38,108 nucleotides of DNA from Bacteroidota bacterium. Its GTDB lineage: Bacteria > Bacteroidota > Ignavibacteria > Ignavibacteriales > Ignavibacteriaceae. Position 1 is the stretch's first letter, and every line of letters starts with the position of its first letter. A program made the position numbers and the translations under genes. Below, piece by piece: positions 7,158 to 15,428 of the stretch. Where the stretch lies: assembly GCA_022562275.1 (NCBI GenBank), contig JADFPP010000027.1, forward strand, positions 1 to 38,108, in the 5' to 3' direction. The notes beneath the pieces were generated by a model. The model was not told the origin of the DNA. It was given only the letters and a program-made list of their open reading frames with translations, and did no database searches.

Positions 7158-7482
7158 AGGTGAGGAATTATTGTACGTTCAGGAGCTAATTAAAGATTTT
7201 GATGAAAGCCGTGCACAACAATTTGCATCAGTTTATTCTTCGAGAAGAAAAGACCCTACAACTATTATGATTCTTACTCTTCTTGGCTTTTTGGGTATTG
7301 CCGGTATCCAAAGATTTATTCTTGATCAAATTGGGATGGGGATTCTTTACTTTTTAACAGCTGGTCTCTGTTTAATCGGAACAATTATAGATCTTGTTAA
7401 CTACAGGAAACTAGCCTTTGAATATAATTCAAGGCAGGCGCAGCAAGTTGCGTCCTTAGTAAAGAATTTTTCTCAAAACTAA
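7123..7482 (+). CDS. TM2 domain membrane protein
   Basis: 119 residues from ATG 7123, preceded by AGGAGG inside the previous gene. A soluble N-terminus (about 45 residues) is followed by the TM2 domain: two hydrophobic helices joined by a short turn with GIAGIQRFILDQIGMGILYF, then GTIIDLVNYR, matching the usual G-x-G-x-H/QRFYLG...G..Q and D-hW pattern loosely. The basic RRKDP just before helix one favours a cytoplasmic N-terminus. TM2 proteins are widespread and functionally undefined in bacteria. Overlap with the DUF2752 gene implies co-expression. A terminator follows at 7492. Confidence 0.8.
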   Translation: MANIFQQMPFLEGEELLYVQELIKDFDESRAQQFASVYSSRRKDPTTIMILTLLGFLGIAGIQRFILDQIGMGILYFLTAGLCLIGTIIDLVNYRKLAFEYNSRQAQQVASLVKNFSQN

Positions 7483-7490
7483 GATTAAAA

Positions 7491-7528
7491 TACGGAGTCG
7501 TATTTCAGATATCGGCTCCGTTATTATA
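7491..7528 (+). terminator. Intrinsic terminator after the DUF2752-TM2 pair
   Basis: ACGGAGTCG (7492-7500) pairs with TCGGCTCCGT (7512-7521), with one U-G wobble, around a loop of about 11 bases, and is followed by TTATTATATT. It lies just after the TM2 stop codon. Confidence 0.7.
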
Positions 7529-7640
7529 TTCACATTAAAACCGCCCCTTATCTTTTATCGTTCTTAACCCAAATAATCTTAATGTTGGTAAATTTTTATA
7601 TTGAAATACAGTTCATATTCGGGTAGATTGTAGTATTAAG

Positions 7641-8480
7641 ATGAAGAATATTTCTTTTGCAAAAATGAGCGGGGCGGGTAATGATTTTATATTAATAAAA
7701 AAATCCCAAATCCCGAACGTTGTTCTTACAAATATTGTTATAAGCCAATTGTGCGATCGCAGAAACGGGATAGGCGCTGATGGAATAATAATTATTAAAA
7801 ATTCTCGGGGTTATGACTTTGCTATGGATTACTATAATGCGGATGGCTCTTCCGGCACACTTTGCGGAAATGCTGCACGATGTGCAATTAAATTCGCAAA
7901 TGACACCGGCATTACAGATTCTGATTCTGTTAGTTTTATATCAAATGAAGTTGAATTCAGCGGTGAACTTTTAGTAAATGGTTTGATTAAATTAAATTTA
8001 CAGCCACCAAAGGTAATTGATGAAAATATTATGATAGATGTTGGTGGGTCAAATGTTTCCGGTAGTTATGTTGATACCGGCTCACCGCATGTTGTGTTAA
8101 TAGTAGATGATTTAAATTTGCAGCCTATAGTTCAAACCGGAAAGGAAATCAGGTATAATCCTGCTTTTGCACCCGGTGGTACAAATGTAAATTTCATTAA
8201 ATTTGTAAATGGAAAAATTCACATTCGTACGTATGAAAAGGGAGTTGAAAATGAAACTCTTGCGTGTGGAACAGGTGCAGTTGCTGCAGCAATAATTGGA
8301 TTTAGAAAATTTGAAATTCAACCCCCGATTTTCTTACTAACAAAGGGGGGCGATGAATTAATTGTTAATTTTATTACAGATGGTTCGAAATTCAGTAATG
8401 TTTCTCTTACCGGGCCTGCAAAAAAAATTTATAACGGAGAAATAGGAATTAATTTTTTTAATCAATCTAACGGAGAATAA
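7641..8480 (+). CDS. dapF: Diaminopimelate epimerase
   Basis: 279 residues, full length for the family. It converts LL- to meso-diaminopimelate, the penultimate lysine step and the source of the peptidoglycan cross-linking residue. The two half-domains each supply a catalytic cysteine: Cys75 in GTLCGNAARC and Cys209 in ETLACGTGAVAA. The substrate-binding segments KMSGAGNDFI at the N-terminus and GSPHVV in the middle are intact. The ATG at 7641 fits the usual start. The next gene begins at the base after the TAA, so the two form an operon. PLP-independent, cytoplasmic. Confidence 0.96.
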   Translation: MKNISFAKMSGAGNDFILIKKSQIPNVVLTNIVISQLCDRRNGIGADGIIIIKNSRGYDFAMDYYNADGSSGTLCGNAARCAIKFANDTGITDSDSVSFISNEVEFSGELLVNGLIKLNLQPPKVIDENIMIDVGGSNVSGSYVDTGSPHVVLIVDDLNLQPIVQTGKEIRYNPAFAPGGTNVNFIKFVNGKIHIRTYEKGVENETLACGTGAVAAAIIGFRKFEIQPPIFLLTKGGDELIVNFITDGSKFSNVSLTGPAKKIYNGEIGINFFNQSNGE

Positions 8481-8780
8481 ATGGGAAAAGTTATTTTTAC
8501 TATTCAATATGAATTGGAAAAAGATAAAAGTGAAGAATATCTTAGCGTTATCAAAGAGTTAAAAAATTTATTAACAGACGATGATTTGGAAGAATATTCT
8601 GTATTTGCTGTAAAGGGAAAGCCAAACCATTTTCAGGAACAATATACTTTCGGTTCTGAAGAAGCTTTTGAAGCATTTGATGACCATGACGATGAAAGAA
8701 TTAATTTGCTCATTAATAAACTAAGCGATTTGACTCTCGATCATTCAACCAAATATATTACTCTCAATAAAATTACCTAA
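8481..8780 (+). CDS. Conserved-looking small acidic protein, unknown function
   Basis: 99 residues starting at the base after the dapF stop, with GGAG 8 bases upstream, so clearly co-translated with it. I do not recognise a defined family. The layout, a beta strand (VIFTIQYEL), a helix (EEYLSVIKELKNLL), a strand (EEYSVFAVKG), a strand with NHFQEQYTF, and a helix (SEEAFEAFDD), looks like a ferredoxin-like or dimeric alpha-beta barrel fold as in ABM-type proteins. It is strongly acidic (clusters such as TDDDLEEY and DDHDDE), has no signal peptide and no obvious catalytic set. A role linked to dapF is only suggested by position. Confidence 0.6.
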   Translation: MGKVIFTIQYELEKDKSEEYLSVIKELKNLLTDDDLEEYSVFAVKGKPNHFQEQYTFGSEEAFEAFDDHDDERINLLINKLSDLTLDHSTKYITLNKIT

Positions 8781-8936
8781 GATTATTAACTGTTATTACA
8801 GTTACATAAGGCAACTAGCCTTCTCAATTGTAAAGCAATAATTTTTAATTTTGTCACTTTTATTTATTTCTGTTAACTGATTTAGATGGGGTAGATGGAG
8901 AAATATTTAAGTACTTGAAAAACTAAATTTGAATAA
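8781..8936. other. Non-coding stretch after the dapF operon
   Basis: A small hairpin TAACTG-N6-CAGTTA (8787-8804) follows the stop codon but lacks a T run. The remainder is AT-rich. A scrap reading DGVDGEIFKYLKN before a stop (near 8886-8927) may belong to the beta-barrel relic that follows. Confidence 0.35.
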
Positions 8937-9317
8937 AAGATTACATCAAATTTACCATCCAGGGCAGCAATTATAACTATCAGCGATGGAGATATACGTT
9001 CAATCTCAATGATTCCTTTTATTAAATCAAGTTTAACTTTATCATATTCACGTTTATTCACCAATTACGTTAGAGGTTCTATATGGGGTTTTAGAATGTA
9101 TAAAGATCTTAACCTGGGACTTAGTCTCTCGTTAGGATATAGAAATACTAAATATCAGTTCAGTCAAAATATTGATGACACAACAGAGCAGTCAGTTTTA
9201 TTAGGAATTAGCACAAGATTGCTTAATCCGATATATATTAATTTTACGTACGAAGGTGTTTTCCAAAGAGTCGTTTCATCGGGCAGGGTGTTAATAAATC
9301 TTTCCTACCGTTTTTAA
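8937..9317 (+). pseudogene. C-terminal remnant of an outer-membrane beta-barrel protein
   Basis: The frame is open from 8937 to TAA 9317, with the first Met at 9009. The sequence alternates polar and hydrophobic residues in strands of about ten (SLTLSYSRLF, LGLSLSLGYRN, SVLLGISTRL, YINFTYEGVF) and ends VLINLSYRF, a terminal Phe strand that is the Bam insertion signal of outer-membrane barrels. About 100 residues would give only five or six strands and there is no signal peptide, so this is the tail of a larger barrel whose 5' part is gone. A complete small protein of unknown type is the less likely alternative. Confidence 0.5.
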
Positions 9318-9439
9318 ATCCTGTTTATTTGATACTCTAAAATTTACGCGATTCATCCTTAATATTTTCTCATAGAATCAATAGCCTTTTGATAGACTAA
9401 TTTTATTTCTATTTTAAAATTCATTTTTAATTAAAAAAT

Positions 9440-10489
9440 ATGTTTGAATACGTTGGTGCTATACATATGCATTCGATTTACTCCGATGGAACCGGAGAGG
9501 TGCCGCAGATCGCCAGGTTTGCAGATGAAGTCGGTTTGGATTATATAATTCTTACCGATCATAATACTTTACGTGCGTTGGATGAAGGTTATGAGAATTG
9601 GTACGGCAATACGCTTTGCCTTGTTGGAAGTGAACTGAACGATAAAGAAAATAAAAATCATTACCTGGCTTTTGGAATAAATAAAACTTACTCTACAAGA
9701 ATTTCTGCAAAAGAATATGTAAGAAAAGTAAAAGAAGATGGCGGAATTGGTTTCTTAGCTCATCCTCATGAGAAAAGAAGACATATGAAAGAACATCCAC
9801 CATACCCCTGGGTTGAGTGGAATACGGAGGATTTTGATGGAATTGAAATATGGAATCACATGTCTGAATGGATGGAGAACTTAACTGAAGATAATAAGTA
9901 TCAGGCATTTCTGCATCCTTTAAGAACCATTACTGCACCGCCTGAAGAAACTTTACAAATCTGGGATGAATTAAATCTAAAACGAAAAGTAGTGGGAATT
10001 GGTGGTATCGATGCGCACGCACATAAATATAATCTTCTTGGATTTATGGAGGTGGAAATATTTCCATACAAAGTACTTTTCAAATCTATTCGGACTCATG
10101 TTCTACTTAATACTGAATTAATAAAAGAAAAAAGTGAAGAAGCTATTAATGAATCGAAGAAACTAATTTATAATGCTCTGGTTAGTGGCAAATGTTTTAT
10201 TGCAAATGATTATCGTGCCGATTCAAAGGGATTCAGGTTTTTTGCAGAAGCAGATGCACAAATATATCAGATGGGGGATTATATTAATAGTGCGAACAAG
10301 GTAAAACTTAATGTGCTTCTACCTGTACAGGAAGCCACGATAAGGTTAATAAGGAATGGAATGAAAGTTTCAGAAACTATTGAAAAATCAGCTGAGTTTA
10401 TTATTAATGAAGAAGGCGCTTACCGGGTGGAAGTATATATTCACAACAAAGCCTGGATTTTTTCCAATCATATTAGAATTGGTATTTGA
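9440..10489 (+). CDS. PHP-domain metal-dependent phosphoesterase
   Basis: 349 residues from ATG 9440. The PHP fold shows in order: H9-M-H11 with D16 (GAIHMHSIYSDGTGE), ILTDHNT, the acidic GSELND, LAHPHEKRR, and near residue 190 GIGGIDAHAHKYN. These are the trinuclear metal ligands of the family (histidinol phosphatase, DNA polymerase PHP domain, nucleotide phosphatases such as TrpH/RNase AM). The C-terminal 120 residues look like a beta-sandwich (VQEATIRLIRNGMKV, GAYRVEVYIHNKAWIFSN), often present in PHP proteins annotated as hydrolases of unknown substrate. No signal peptide. It starts a two-gene unit with the following metallopeptidase, 21 bases apart. The substrate cannot be inferred. Confidence 0.8.
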   Translation: MFEYVGAIHMHSIYSDGTGEVPQIARFADEVGLDYIILTDHNTLRALDEGYENWYGNTLCLVGSELNDKENKNHYLAFGINKTYSTRISAKEYVRKVKEDGGIGFLAHPHEKRRHMKEHPPYPWVEWNTEDFDGIEIWNHMSEWMENLTEDNKYQAFLHPLRTITAPPEETLQIWDELNLKRKVVGIGGIDAHAHKYNLLGFMEVEIFPYKVLFKSIRTHVLLNTELIKEKSEEAINESKKLIYNALVSGKCFIANDYRADSKGFRFFAEADAQIYQMGDYINSANKVKLNVLLPVQEATIRLIRNGMKVSETIEKSAEFIINEEGAYRVEVYIHNKAWIFSNHIRIGI

Positions 10490-10510
10490 TCCCATCTTTA
10501 ATTTTATAAA

Positions 10511-11239
10511 ATGCGATTACGTATGTCTTACAAACATATACAAATAGGTGGAATAGGTACAATACGATTTGTAAAAAGCGAACGGGCAAAGCATATTAAC
10601 ATCACCGTAAAATCCTTTCAAAATGTAAAAGTGACTGTTCCAATTGGAGTTAGTTTTGCAGAAGCAGAGCGGGTTGTAAATGATAAATTAAGTTGGATTA
10701 GAAAACATCAGGCAAGGATGAGGAAGGTTGAAAAAGAACCTTTGATTTTCAATGAAAGTACTGAATTCAGCACAAAGCAACATCGGCTTATAATTAGTAA
10801 AACTAACAGCGATAAAATAACTGCAAAAATATCCGGCGGGAAAATAAATATGTTTTATCCTAAGCATTTAGATGTCGGTCATAAATCTGTTCAGTATTTT
10901 ATACGCAGAGTTATTGAGGAAGCTTTAAGAATGGAGGCGAAGCAGCACATACCTGCAAGAGTAAAGGAACTTGCAATAAAATATGGATTCACCTATAACA
11001 AAGTTTTTATAAAAAATATTAAATCGCGCTGGGGGAGCTGTTCAAAAAAAGGAAACTTAAATTTTAGTCTTCACCTGATGTGTCTTCCCTATGAATTAAT
11101 TGATTATTTAATACTCCACGAGCTTGCCCATACTGTTGAACATAATCATAGCAAAAAATATTGGGCTGTTTTAGATAATATTTATGGCAATGCAAAAGCA
11201 GTAGATAAAAAATTAAAGCAATATAGAATTGGAATATGA
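10511..11239 (+). CDS. YgjP-like (DUF45/WLM-type) zinc metallopeptidase
   Basis: 242 residues from ATG 10511; an ATG four codons later is an equally possible start. The YgjP layout is clear: an N-terminal strand domain (KSERAKHINITVK, VTVPIGVSFAEAE), then IKSRWGSCSKKGNLNFSL, then LPYELIDYLILHELAHTVEHNHSKKYW with zinc ligands H203, H207 and most likely H213, and E204 as catalytic base. The third ligand sits in NHSKKYW, as in the family. These cytoplasmic proteins often accompany restriction or repair genes but have no firmly assigned substrate. No signal peptide. All motif residues are intact. Confidence 0.85.
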   Translation: MRLRMSYKHIQIGGIGTIRFVKSERAKHINITVKSFQNVKVTVPIGVSFAEAERVVNDKLSWIRKHQARMRKVEKEPLIFNESTEFSTKQHRLIISKTNSDKITAKISGGKINMFYPKHLDVGHKSVQYFIRRVIEEALRMEAKQHIPARVKELAIKYGFTYNKVFIKNIKSRWGSCSKKGNLNFSLHLMCLPYELIDYLILHELAHTVEHNHSKKYWAVLDNIYGNAKAVDKKLKQYRIGI

Positions 11240-11547
11240 TAATTGAATAGCATAAAGCATTCTTATTTTATCACCTGCTAAATTCATTATTTAAGCAATG
11301 ACAATCTCCTGGACCAATAATAAAATGGATAAAAAAATATGATAGAACAATTTCTTCAAAAAAAGCAATATAGAAATTACAAAGCTAAAATGTGAGCATG
11401 AATTTGAAAAAGGTGTGGGTGAAATGTTAGATACATTATTATAGTATCATATCATATCTTTTTGGTGCTCATTGTCTTAATAACTCACCTTACGCAAAGC
11501 GATTTATTGTTATCATATAATCATTTTTTGTTGAGCAAATTCCTCGC
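11240..11547. other. Intergenic stretch with only ORF scraps
   Basis: About 300 AT-rich bases. Two short readings, MIEQFLQKKQYRNYKAKM (11341-11397) and, in another frame, CEHEFEKGVGEMLDTLL (ending 11445), could be one degraded small gene split by a frameshift, but I recognise neither. No RNA gene or terminator is evident. Confidence 0.3.
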
Positions 11548-11654
11548 TGTCATTCAGCCTGCCTGCGGTGGGCAGGAAAGAATCTTGTTAAATGATTTGT
11601 TAATCAGAATATTTGTTTATTCTGTTAATATAAAAAGATTCCTACGGAATGACT
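11548..11654. repeat. Interspersed palindromic element, copy 1
   Basis: The ends GTCATTC (11549-11555) and GAATGAC (11647-11653) are inverted repeats. Inside, AAGAATCTTGTTAA near the left is mirrored loosely by TTAATATAAAAAGATTC on the right. A nested GC-rich module with CCTGCC and GGCAGG arms (11558-11576) follows the left end. The short plus-strand reading across this region is not protein-like. Confidence 0.75.
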
Positions 11655-11799
11655 GTTGCGTAACGTGAATTAATAAATCAGAATTTAAAGTATCTGATGT
11701 AAGATTAAAATTATTAGAAAAGTTTAAACGTGATGATTAATACTCTATAAATTTATATTTTACGCAAAAGCAATTTTTAACTAAACAGGTAAAACGAAA
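11655..11799. other. Upstream region of the beta-barrel gene
   Basis: 145 AT-rich bases between the repeat element and the TTG start at 11800. An AGGT about 10 bases before the start is the only ribosome-binding hint. Nothing else is recognisable. Confidence 0.3.
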
Positions 11800-12654
11800 T
11801 TGAATTCTTCTAAGATCATCAAAAGTCCTGCAAAAATAATTTTACTTTTTTTGTTATTTGTTCTGCCAACGGAAAAGGTCTTTGGTGGTGCGTGGCCTCA
11901 AAAAAAAGGGAGTGGTTATTATAAAATATCTTTTCTCTATTTGAGCGGTGATAACATTTATAACTCCGATGGTGTTAAAATACCAATTGCACAATTCAAT
12001 GATTTTACCGTTGGGGCTTTCGGTTCCTTTGGTATCACAGAAAATTTAACCGGATTTTTGAATGTCACACTATTCAAATCAACTACTCTCGATTCTGCGT
12101 CTCAAGATGCCGGGTTTGATACAGAGGTATCGGGTTTTGGTGATATAGATATTGGAGTAAAATATGGTCTTTTAAAATTTGATAAAACAGTTATAAGCGG
12201 CAAATTACTTTTTGGTATTCCCACCGGAAAAGGAACTCCGGACGGCGGGCTGCTTACAGGTGATGGAGAATTTAATCAGGCGATTGGAATTGAAGCCGGA
12301 CATTCGTTTTGGCCTGTTAAAGTTTATCTAACAGAAGGTATTTTATTCAATAACAGGACTAAGGGATTCTCAGACGATTTCCGGTATTTTATAGAGAGCG
12401 GAATCAAAATCAGTAGTAGCTTATCACTTATTGTTAGGCTTCATGGCCTAATTTCTTTTAATAATGGTGATCCGGATGTAAAGGGTGGCTTTGGTATTTA
12501 TTCTAATAATCAACAGTACCTTGCTTATAATGCTGAGCTTGTTTATAAAATTACTTCTAACTGGGGAATAAGTGCTTATTATGAAAGCGGAACAAATGGG
12601 AAAAATATAATTTCTGCACCGATAATAAATGTTGGAATTTTTGTCACAAATTAA
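11800..12654 (+). CDS. Outer-membrane beta-barrel protein (phenol-degradation MetA-like transporter type)
   Basis: 284 residues from TTG 11800; no ATG lies before the signal sequence. A signal peptide spans about residues 1-29 (KIILLFLLFVLP core, ending VFGG). The mature part begins AWPQKKGSGYYKISF, and GAWPQ..G-Y is the way this transporter-like barrel family starts. Paired amphipathic strands with tight turns follow: VGAFGSFGITENLTGFLNVTL, the periodic GDIDIGVKYGLLK, GKLLFGIPTGKGTPDGG, then alternating strands to the end IINVGIFVTN. Probably an outer-membrane channel or structural barrel. The substrate is unknown. It stands alone; downstream on the opposite strand is a truncated dehydrogenase. 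Confidence 0.75.
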   Translation: MNSSKIIKSPAKIILLFLLFVLPTEKVFGGAWPQKKGSGYYKISFLYLSGDNIYNSDGVKIPIAQFNDFTVGAFGSFGITENLTGFLNVTLFKSTTLDSASQDAGFDTEVSGFGDIDIGVKYGLLKFDKTVISGKLLFGIPTGKGTPDGGLLTGDGEFNQAIGIEAGHSFWPVKVYLTEGILFNNRTKGFSDDFRYFIESGIKISSSLSLIVRLHGLISFNNGDPDVKGGFGIYSNNQQYLAYNAELVYKITSNWGISAYYESGTNGKNIISAPIINVGIFVTN

Positions 12655-12679
12655 ATAGCTTGTTAAGGATTGGGGAAAC

Positions 12680-12985
12680 TTAATTCAGAAAGAATTTTAA
12701 ACCGGGATTCGTGATATGAATTAGTTGAAGTCCTCTCGTTTTTGCATAGTCAATATCTAAATTATATGATCCGGAACTGGCACCGATTAGAAATTTAAGT
12801 TTTGGTGCGGCCGCTATAACCTTCGGTGAAATTTTAATTCCGTTTCTGAATATTATTATTTCTATATCATATACTAATGATATTAATTGTTCTTCAGATG
12901 CATTAAATGCACAGATTACATCATGCTTTTGTTTCAATTTTTCAACCGCACGTTTAGATATAGGACACGCTATCAGAATATTCAT
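12680..12985 (-). pseudogene. N-terminal fragment of a D-isomer-specific 2-hydroxyacid dehydrogenase (SerA-like)
   Basis: 101 residues matching the first part of the family: MNILIACPISKRAVEKLKQK, then ISPKVIAAAPKLKFLIGASSG with the conserved G-x-S-G/x-D-I-D region (YNLDIDYAKTRGLQLIHI). In a complete enzyme of 310-530 residues this is only the first half of the catalytic domain. The whole NAD-binding Rossmann domain and the catalytic Arg-Glu-His are missing. The frame ends shortly after a garbled NPGLKFFLN, where the family normally continues ...VAEL. The break lies about 25 bases from the end of the convergent beta-barrel gene, suggesting a deletion joined them. Confidence 0.75.
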
Positions 12986-13243
12986 AAACTTATTCTTTTA
13001 TAAACAATTGAGTTTTTTTGACACTATTAGAAAGAAAGACAAATTGTATTCCAATACTTTTTATTTGGATTTTTAGTTATTAGTGGAGCAGATTAATCTA
13101 AAATCTTTCTTGTATGTATTGAAATGATAAAAACACTGTACAGTTATTAGAAAATTTAATTCTAATATTATGCGTTTTCTTTATAAGATAGGAGAGTTAA
13201 AAAGAATTAATTATTTTTAACTATTAAAAAAAACTACAATAAT
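12986..13243. other. Intergenic region before tRNA-Arg
   Basis: About 260 AT-rich bases between the divergent dehydrogenase fragment and the tRNA. No further gene or clear hairpin is seen; promoters in both directions are expected here but none is convincing. Confidence 0.3.
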
Positions 13244-13317
13244 GCGCCCATAGTTCAATTGGATAGAACGTCGGATTCCGGTTCCGAAGGTTGGAGGTTC
13301 GAATCCTCTTGGGCGTA
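13244..13317 (+). tRNA. tRNA-Arg (anticodon CCG)
   Basis: Cloverleaf of 74 bases. The acceptor arm GCGCCCA pairs with TGGGCGT (a terminal G-U). The D arm is GTTC..GAAC. The anticodon stem TCGGA/TCCGA encloses the loop TTCCGGT, with anticodon CCG at 13278-13280 (reads CGG). The T arm GGAGG-TTCGAAT-CCTCT is intact and the discriminator base is A. No CCA is encoded, so it is added after transcription. Confidence 0.95.
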
Positions 13318-13416
13318 CGATTTTTGACCCAGCAATATTGGGAGATTGAATAATTTAGTGTTAATTTTAAACTCTTTTTTTAGGCAATTAAATAAAGAGG
13401 TTTAAAGGATTCGTTA

Positions 13417-14106
13417 ATGATTACTAAGAAGAAAAAACTTTCTAAAAAGGAAATTAAGGAAGATAAACTAGTTTCCTTTATGTTCAGGATTGAACATTTT
13501 TATGAAAAATACAAAAGTAAGTTAATGCTTTATGGCGGAATATTAGTCGTTGCCATTGCTGCAGCTTATTTTTATATAAATAAACAGGATGAACTGAACA
13601 ACCGCGCAAGTTTAGAGTTATCCCGTGTTATGAATATATTTGACTCAGGTTCATATCTTGAAGCAATTGAAGGAAGACAGGGGACAAATATAATTGGACT
13701 TAAGCGTATTGTTGAAGAATATGGCAGCACCGAAAATGGTGAAACTGCAAAAATTTATCTTGCAAACGCTTATTCTTATCTTGGTAATTACGAAAAAGCA
13801 TTTAAATATTACGAAGAGTACAGCGGAAGCATTGATATTTATAAAGCCTCTGCTCTTGCAGGAATGGCGGGATATTACGCTGCTAAAAATAAATATGAAA
13901 AAGCTGCCGATCTTTATAAAAACGCCGCAAATATAGTAGAAATTAATGCTCAAAATCCAGATTATCTATTAAATTCAGCACTAAATTATTATAACGCTGG
14001 TGATAAGGACGAAGCCAGGATATTATTTGAGAAAATTAAAGAAGATTACAGCACATCAAATGCACGAAGAGATGTTGACAAATATCTTGCACTGGTGAAC
14101 AGTTAG
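13417..14106 (+). CDS. Membrane-anchored tetratricopeptide protein, YfgM-like
   Basis: 229 residues from ATG 13417. The N-terminus is very basic (KKKKLSKKEIKEDK), followed by a single transmembrane helix at about 37-54 (LMLYGGILVVAIAAAYFYI), giving an inside-to-outside anchor. The remainder is helical with at least three TPR-like units (AKIYLANAYSYLGNYEKAFK, ASALAGMAGYYAAKNKYEKA, YLLNSALNYYNAGDKDEARI). This matches the layout of YfgM-type proteins, periplasmic TPR partners of the SecYEG translocon and chaperones, common in Bacteroidota. The link to YfgM is by architecture; the precise function is open. It lies downstream of tRNA-Arg and before efp. Confidence 0.7.
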   Translation: MITKKKKLSKKEIKEDKLVSFMFRIEHFYEKYKSKLMLYGGILVVAIAAAYFYINKQDELNNRASLELSRVMNIFDSGSYLEAIEGRQGTNIIGLKRIVEEYGSTENGETAKIYLANAYSYLGNYEKAFKYYEEYSGSIDIYKASALAGMAGYYAAKNKYEKAADLYKNAANIVEINAQNPDYLLNSALNYYNAGDKDEARILFEKIKEDYSTSNARRDVDKYLALVNS

Positions 14107-14302
14107 ATATATAATATTCAAGTAAAGTAATTATCTCTGGCAAGAAAGACAGACCTTTTGTAAGTTGATATTTAAGTTGTAATCGCACTTCAATAAGCCT
14201 ATCAGCCGTGCAACTCATGGAGGCATGCTTATTGTATAAAAATGTTGATTTTAGTGAATATCCCATTCTTTTTTCAGCAGGTGTTTTTTGAATACGGGAT
14301 TC

Positions 14303-14331
14303 TTGACTTTCAGAGTGTTAATATCTATTTT
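14303..14331 (+). promoter_or_regulatory. Promoter of the efp-acc unit
   Basis: TTGACT (14303-14308) and TATTTT (14326-14331) are separated by 17 bases, 24 bases before the efp ATG. Sequence match only. Confidence 0.5.
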
Positions 14332-14354
14332 TTTATTAATTTTAATGGAAATTT

Positions 14355-14918
14355 ATGGCTGACACTTCCGATTTTAGAAACGGATTAATAATAAAATTCA
14401 AAAACGATCTCTACACGATTGTAGAATTTCAACATGTAAAACCCGGTAAAGGAGGAGCCTTTGTCAGGAGTAAATTGAAAAACATCAGAAGCGGAAGAGT
14501 GCTTGATAATACATTTAGAGCAGGTGAAAAAGTTGATGTTGTTAAAGTTGAACGAAAAAAATATCAGTATCTTTTCAAAGAAGGTGAGTCGCTTGTGTGC
14601 ATGAATAACGAAGATTATGATCAAATAAATGTTCCGATTGAGTTATTTGGCGATGGTGTTGAATATTTGAAAGAGAGCGATGGAGTTGAGATCCTGTTTA
14701 ACGGTGCTGATATAGTTTTGGTTGATACACCTATTTTTGCTGAACTGAAAGTAATAGAAACAGAACCCGGGTTTAAAGGTAATACTGCAACAGGTGCAGT
14801 TAAGCCGGCTAAACTTGAAACCGGTGCAACTATAAACGTCCCGCTTTTCATTGAAACCGATGATATATTAAAAGTGGACACGCGTAAGGGGAATTATATG
14901 GAGAGAATTAAATCTTAA
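14355..14918 (+). CDS. efp: Translation elongation factor P
   Basis: 187 residues, full length. EF-P enters the ribosomal E site and relieves stalling at consecutive prolines. Its three beta-barrel domains are visible. The tip loop of domain I reads HVKPGKGGAF, with Lys32 as the residue that is modified in many bacteria; since the residue is lysine, an EpmA-type or other lysine modification, or none, is possible, and no modifying enzyme is encoded in this window. Domain II has VERKKYQYLF and EDYDQINVPIE. Domain III ends with LFIETDDILKVDTRKGNYMERI, the standard signature. It stands first in a run with accB, accC and gcvH, 15 bases before accB. Confidence 0.97.
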   Translation: MADTSDFRNGLIIKFKNDLYTIVEFQHVKPGKGGAFVRSKLKNIRSGRVLDNTFRAGEKVDVVKVERKKYQYLFKEGESLVCMNNEDYDQINVPIELFGDGVEYLKESDGVEILFNGADIVLVDTPIFAELKVIETEPGFKGNTATGAVKPAKLETGATINVPLFIETDDILKVDTRKGNYMERIKS

Positions 14919-14933
14919 TTATAAGGATTTATT

Positions 14934-15404
14934 ATGGACCTTAATTTAATAAGAAAGCTTGTGAAAATTGTTGATACGAGTGGCATTACCGATTTAGAAA
15001 TTGAAGAGGATGGAATTAAAATAAAGGTTGCCAAGAAGAGCAAAAATTCTCAAAGCACAGTACTGCCTCAGACGGTTATTCAAACGGAACCAGCTGTATT
15101 CACATCACCTTCTGCAACAGCGGAAAAAGAAAAATTACCAGCTGCAGTAATACCTTCGGAAAATTTACACGAAATCAAATCACCTATTGTGGGTACATTC
15201 TACAGGGCACCGGCACCTGATGCAGATGCTTATATTCAGGTGGGTGATTCAGTTTCATCGGGTACGGTACTTTGCATTATAGAAGCAATGAAGTTGATGA
15301 ACGAGATTGAATGTGATATAAACGGTAAAGTAGTAAAAATTTTAGCAGAGAACGGACAACCGGTTGAATATAATCAGCCGCTGTTTTTAATTGAACCCAG
15401 TTAA
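14934..15404 (+). CDS. accB: Biotin carboxyl carrier protein of acetyl-CoA carboxylase
   Basis: 156 residues. The N-terminal helix region LIRKLVKIVDTSGITDLEIE and a Pro/Ala/Thr-rich flexible linker (about 40-85) lead to the biotinyl domain, with biotin attached to Lys120 in IEAMKLMNEIE. The thumb-like insertion before it (FYRAPAPDADAYIQVG) is that of AccB rather than of other biotinyl proteins. It carries the carboxyl group from AccC to the carboxyltransferase for fatty acid synthesis. It follows efp by 15 bases and precedes accC by 24. ATG at 14934 is supported by AAGGA upstream. Confidence 0.96.
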   Translation: MDLNLIRKLVKIVDTSGITDLEIEEDGIKIKVAKKSKNSQSTVLPQTVIQTEPAVFTSPSATAEKEKLPAAVIPSENLHEIKSPIVGTFYRAPAPDADAYIQVGDSVSSGTVLCIIEAMKLMNEIECDINGKVVKILAENGQPVEYNQPLFLIEPS

Positions 15405-15428
15405 TATATCTATTAAGTTGAGAGAGAG

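Noticed and set aside
8787-8804. Hairpin TAACTG-N6-CAGTTA after the dapF operon as a terminator
   Set aside because: Six A/T-rich pairs and no T run; too weak to call.
11462-11668. Plus-strand open frame of 68 codons
   Set aside because: It runs through the palindromic repeat element and has no protein-like features; the element's inverted ends explain the sequence.
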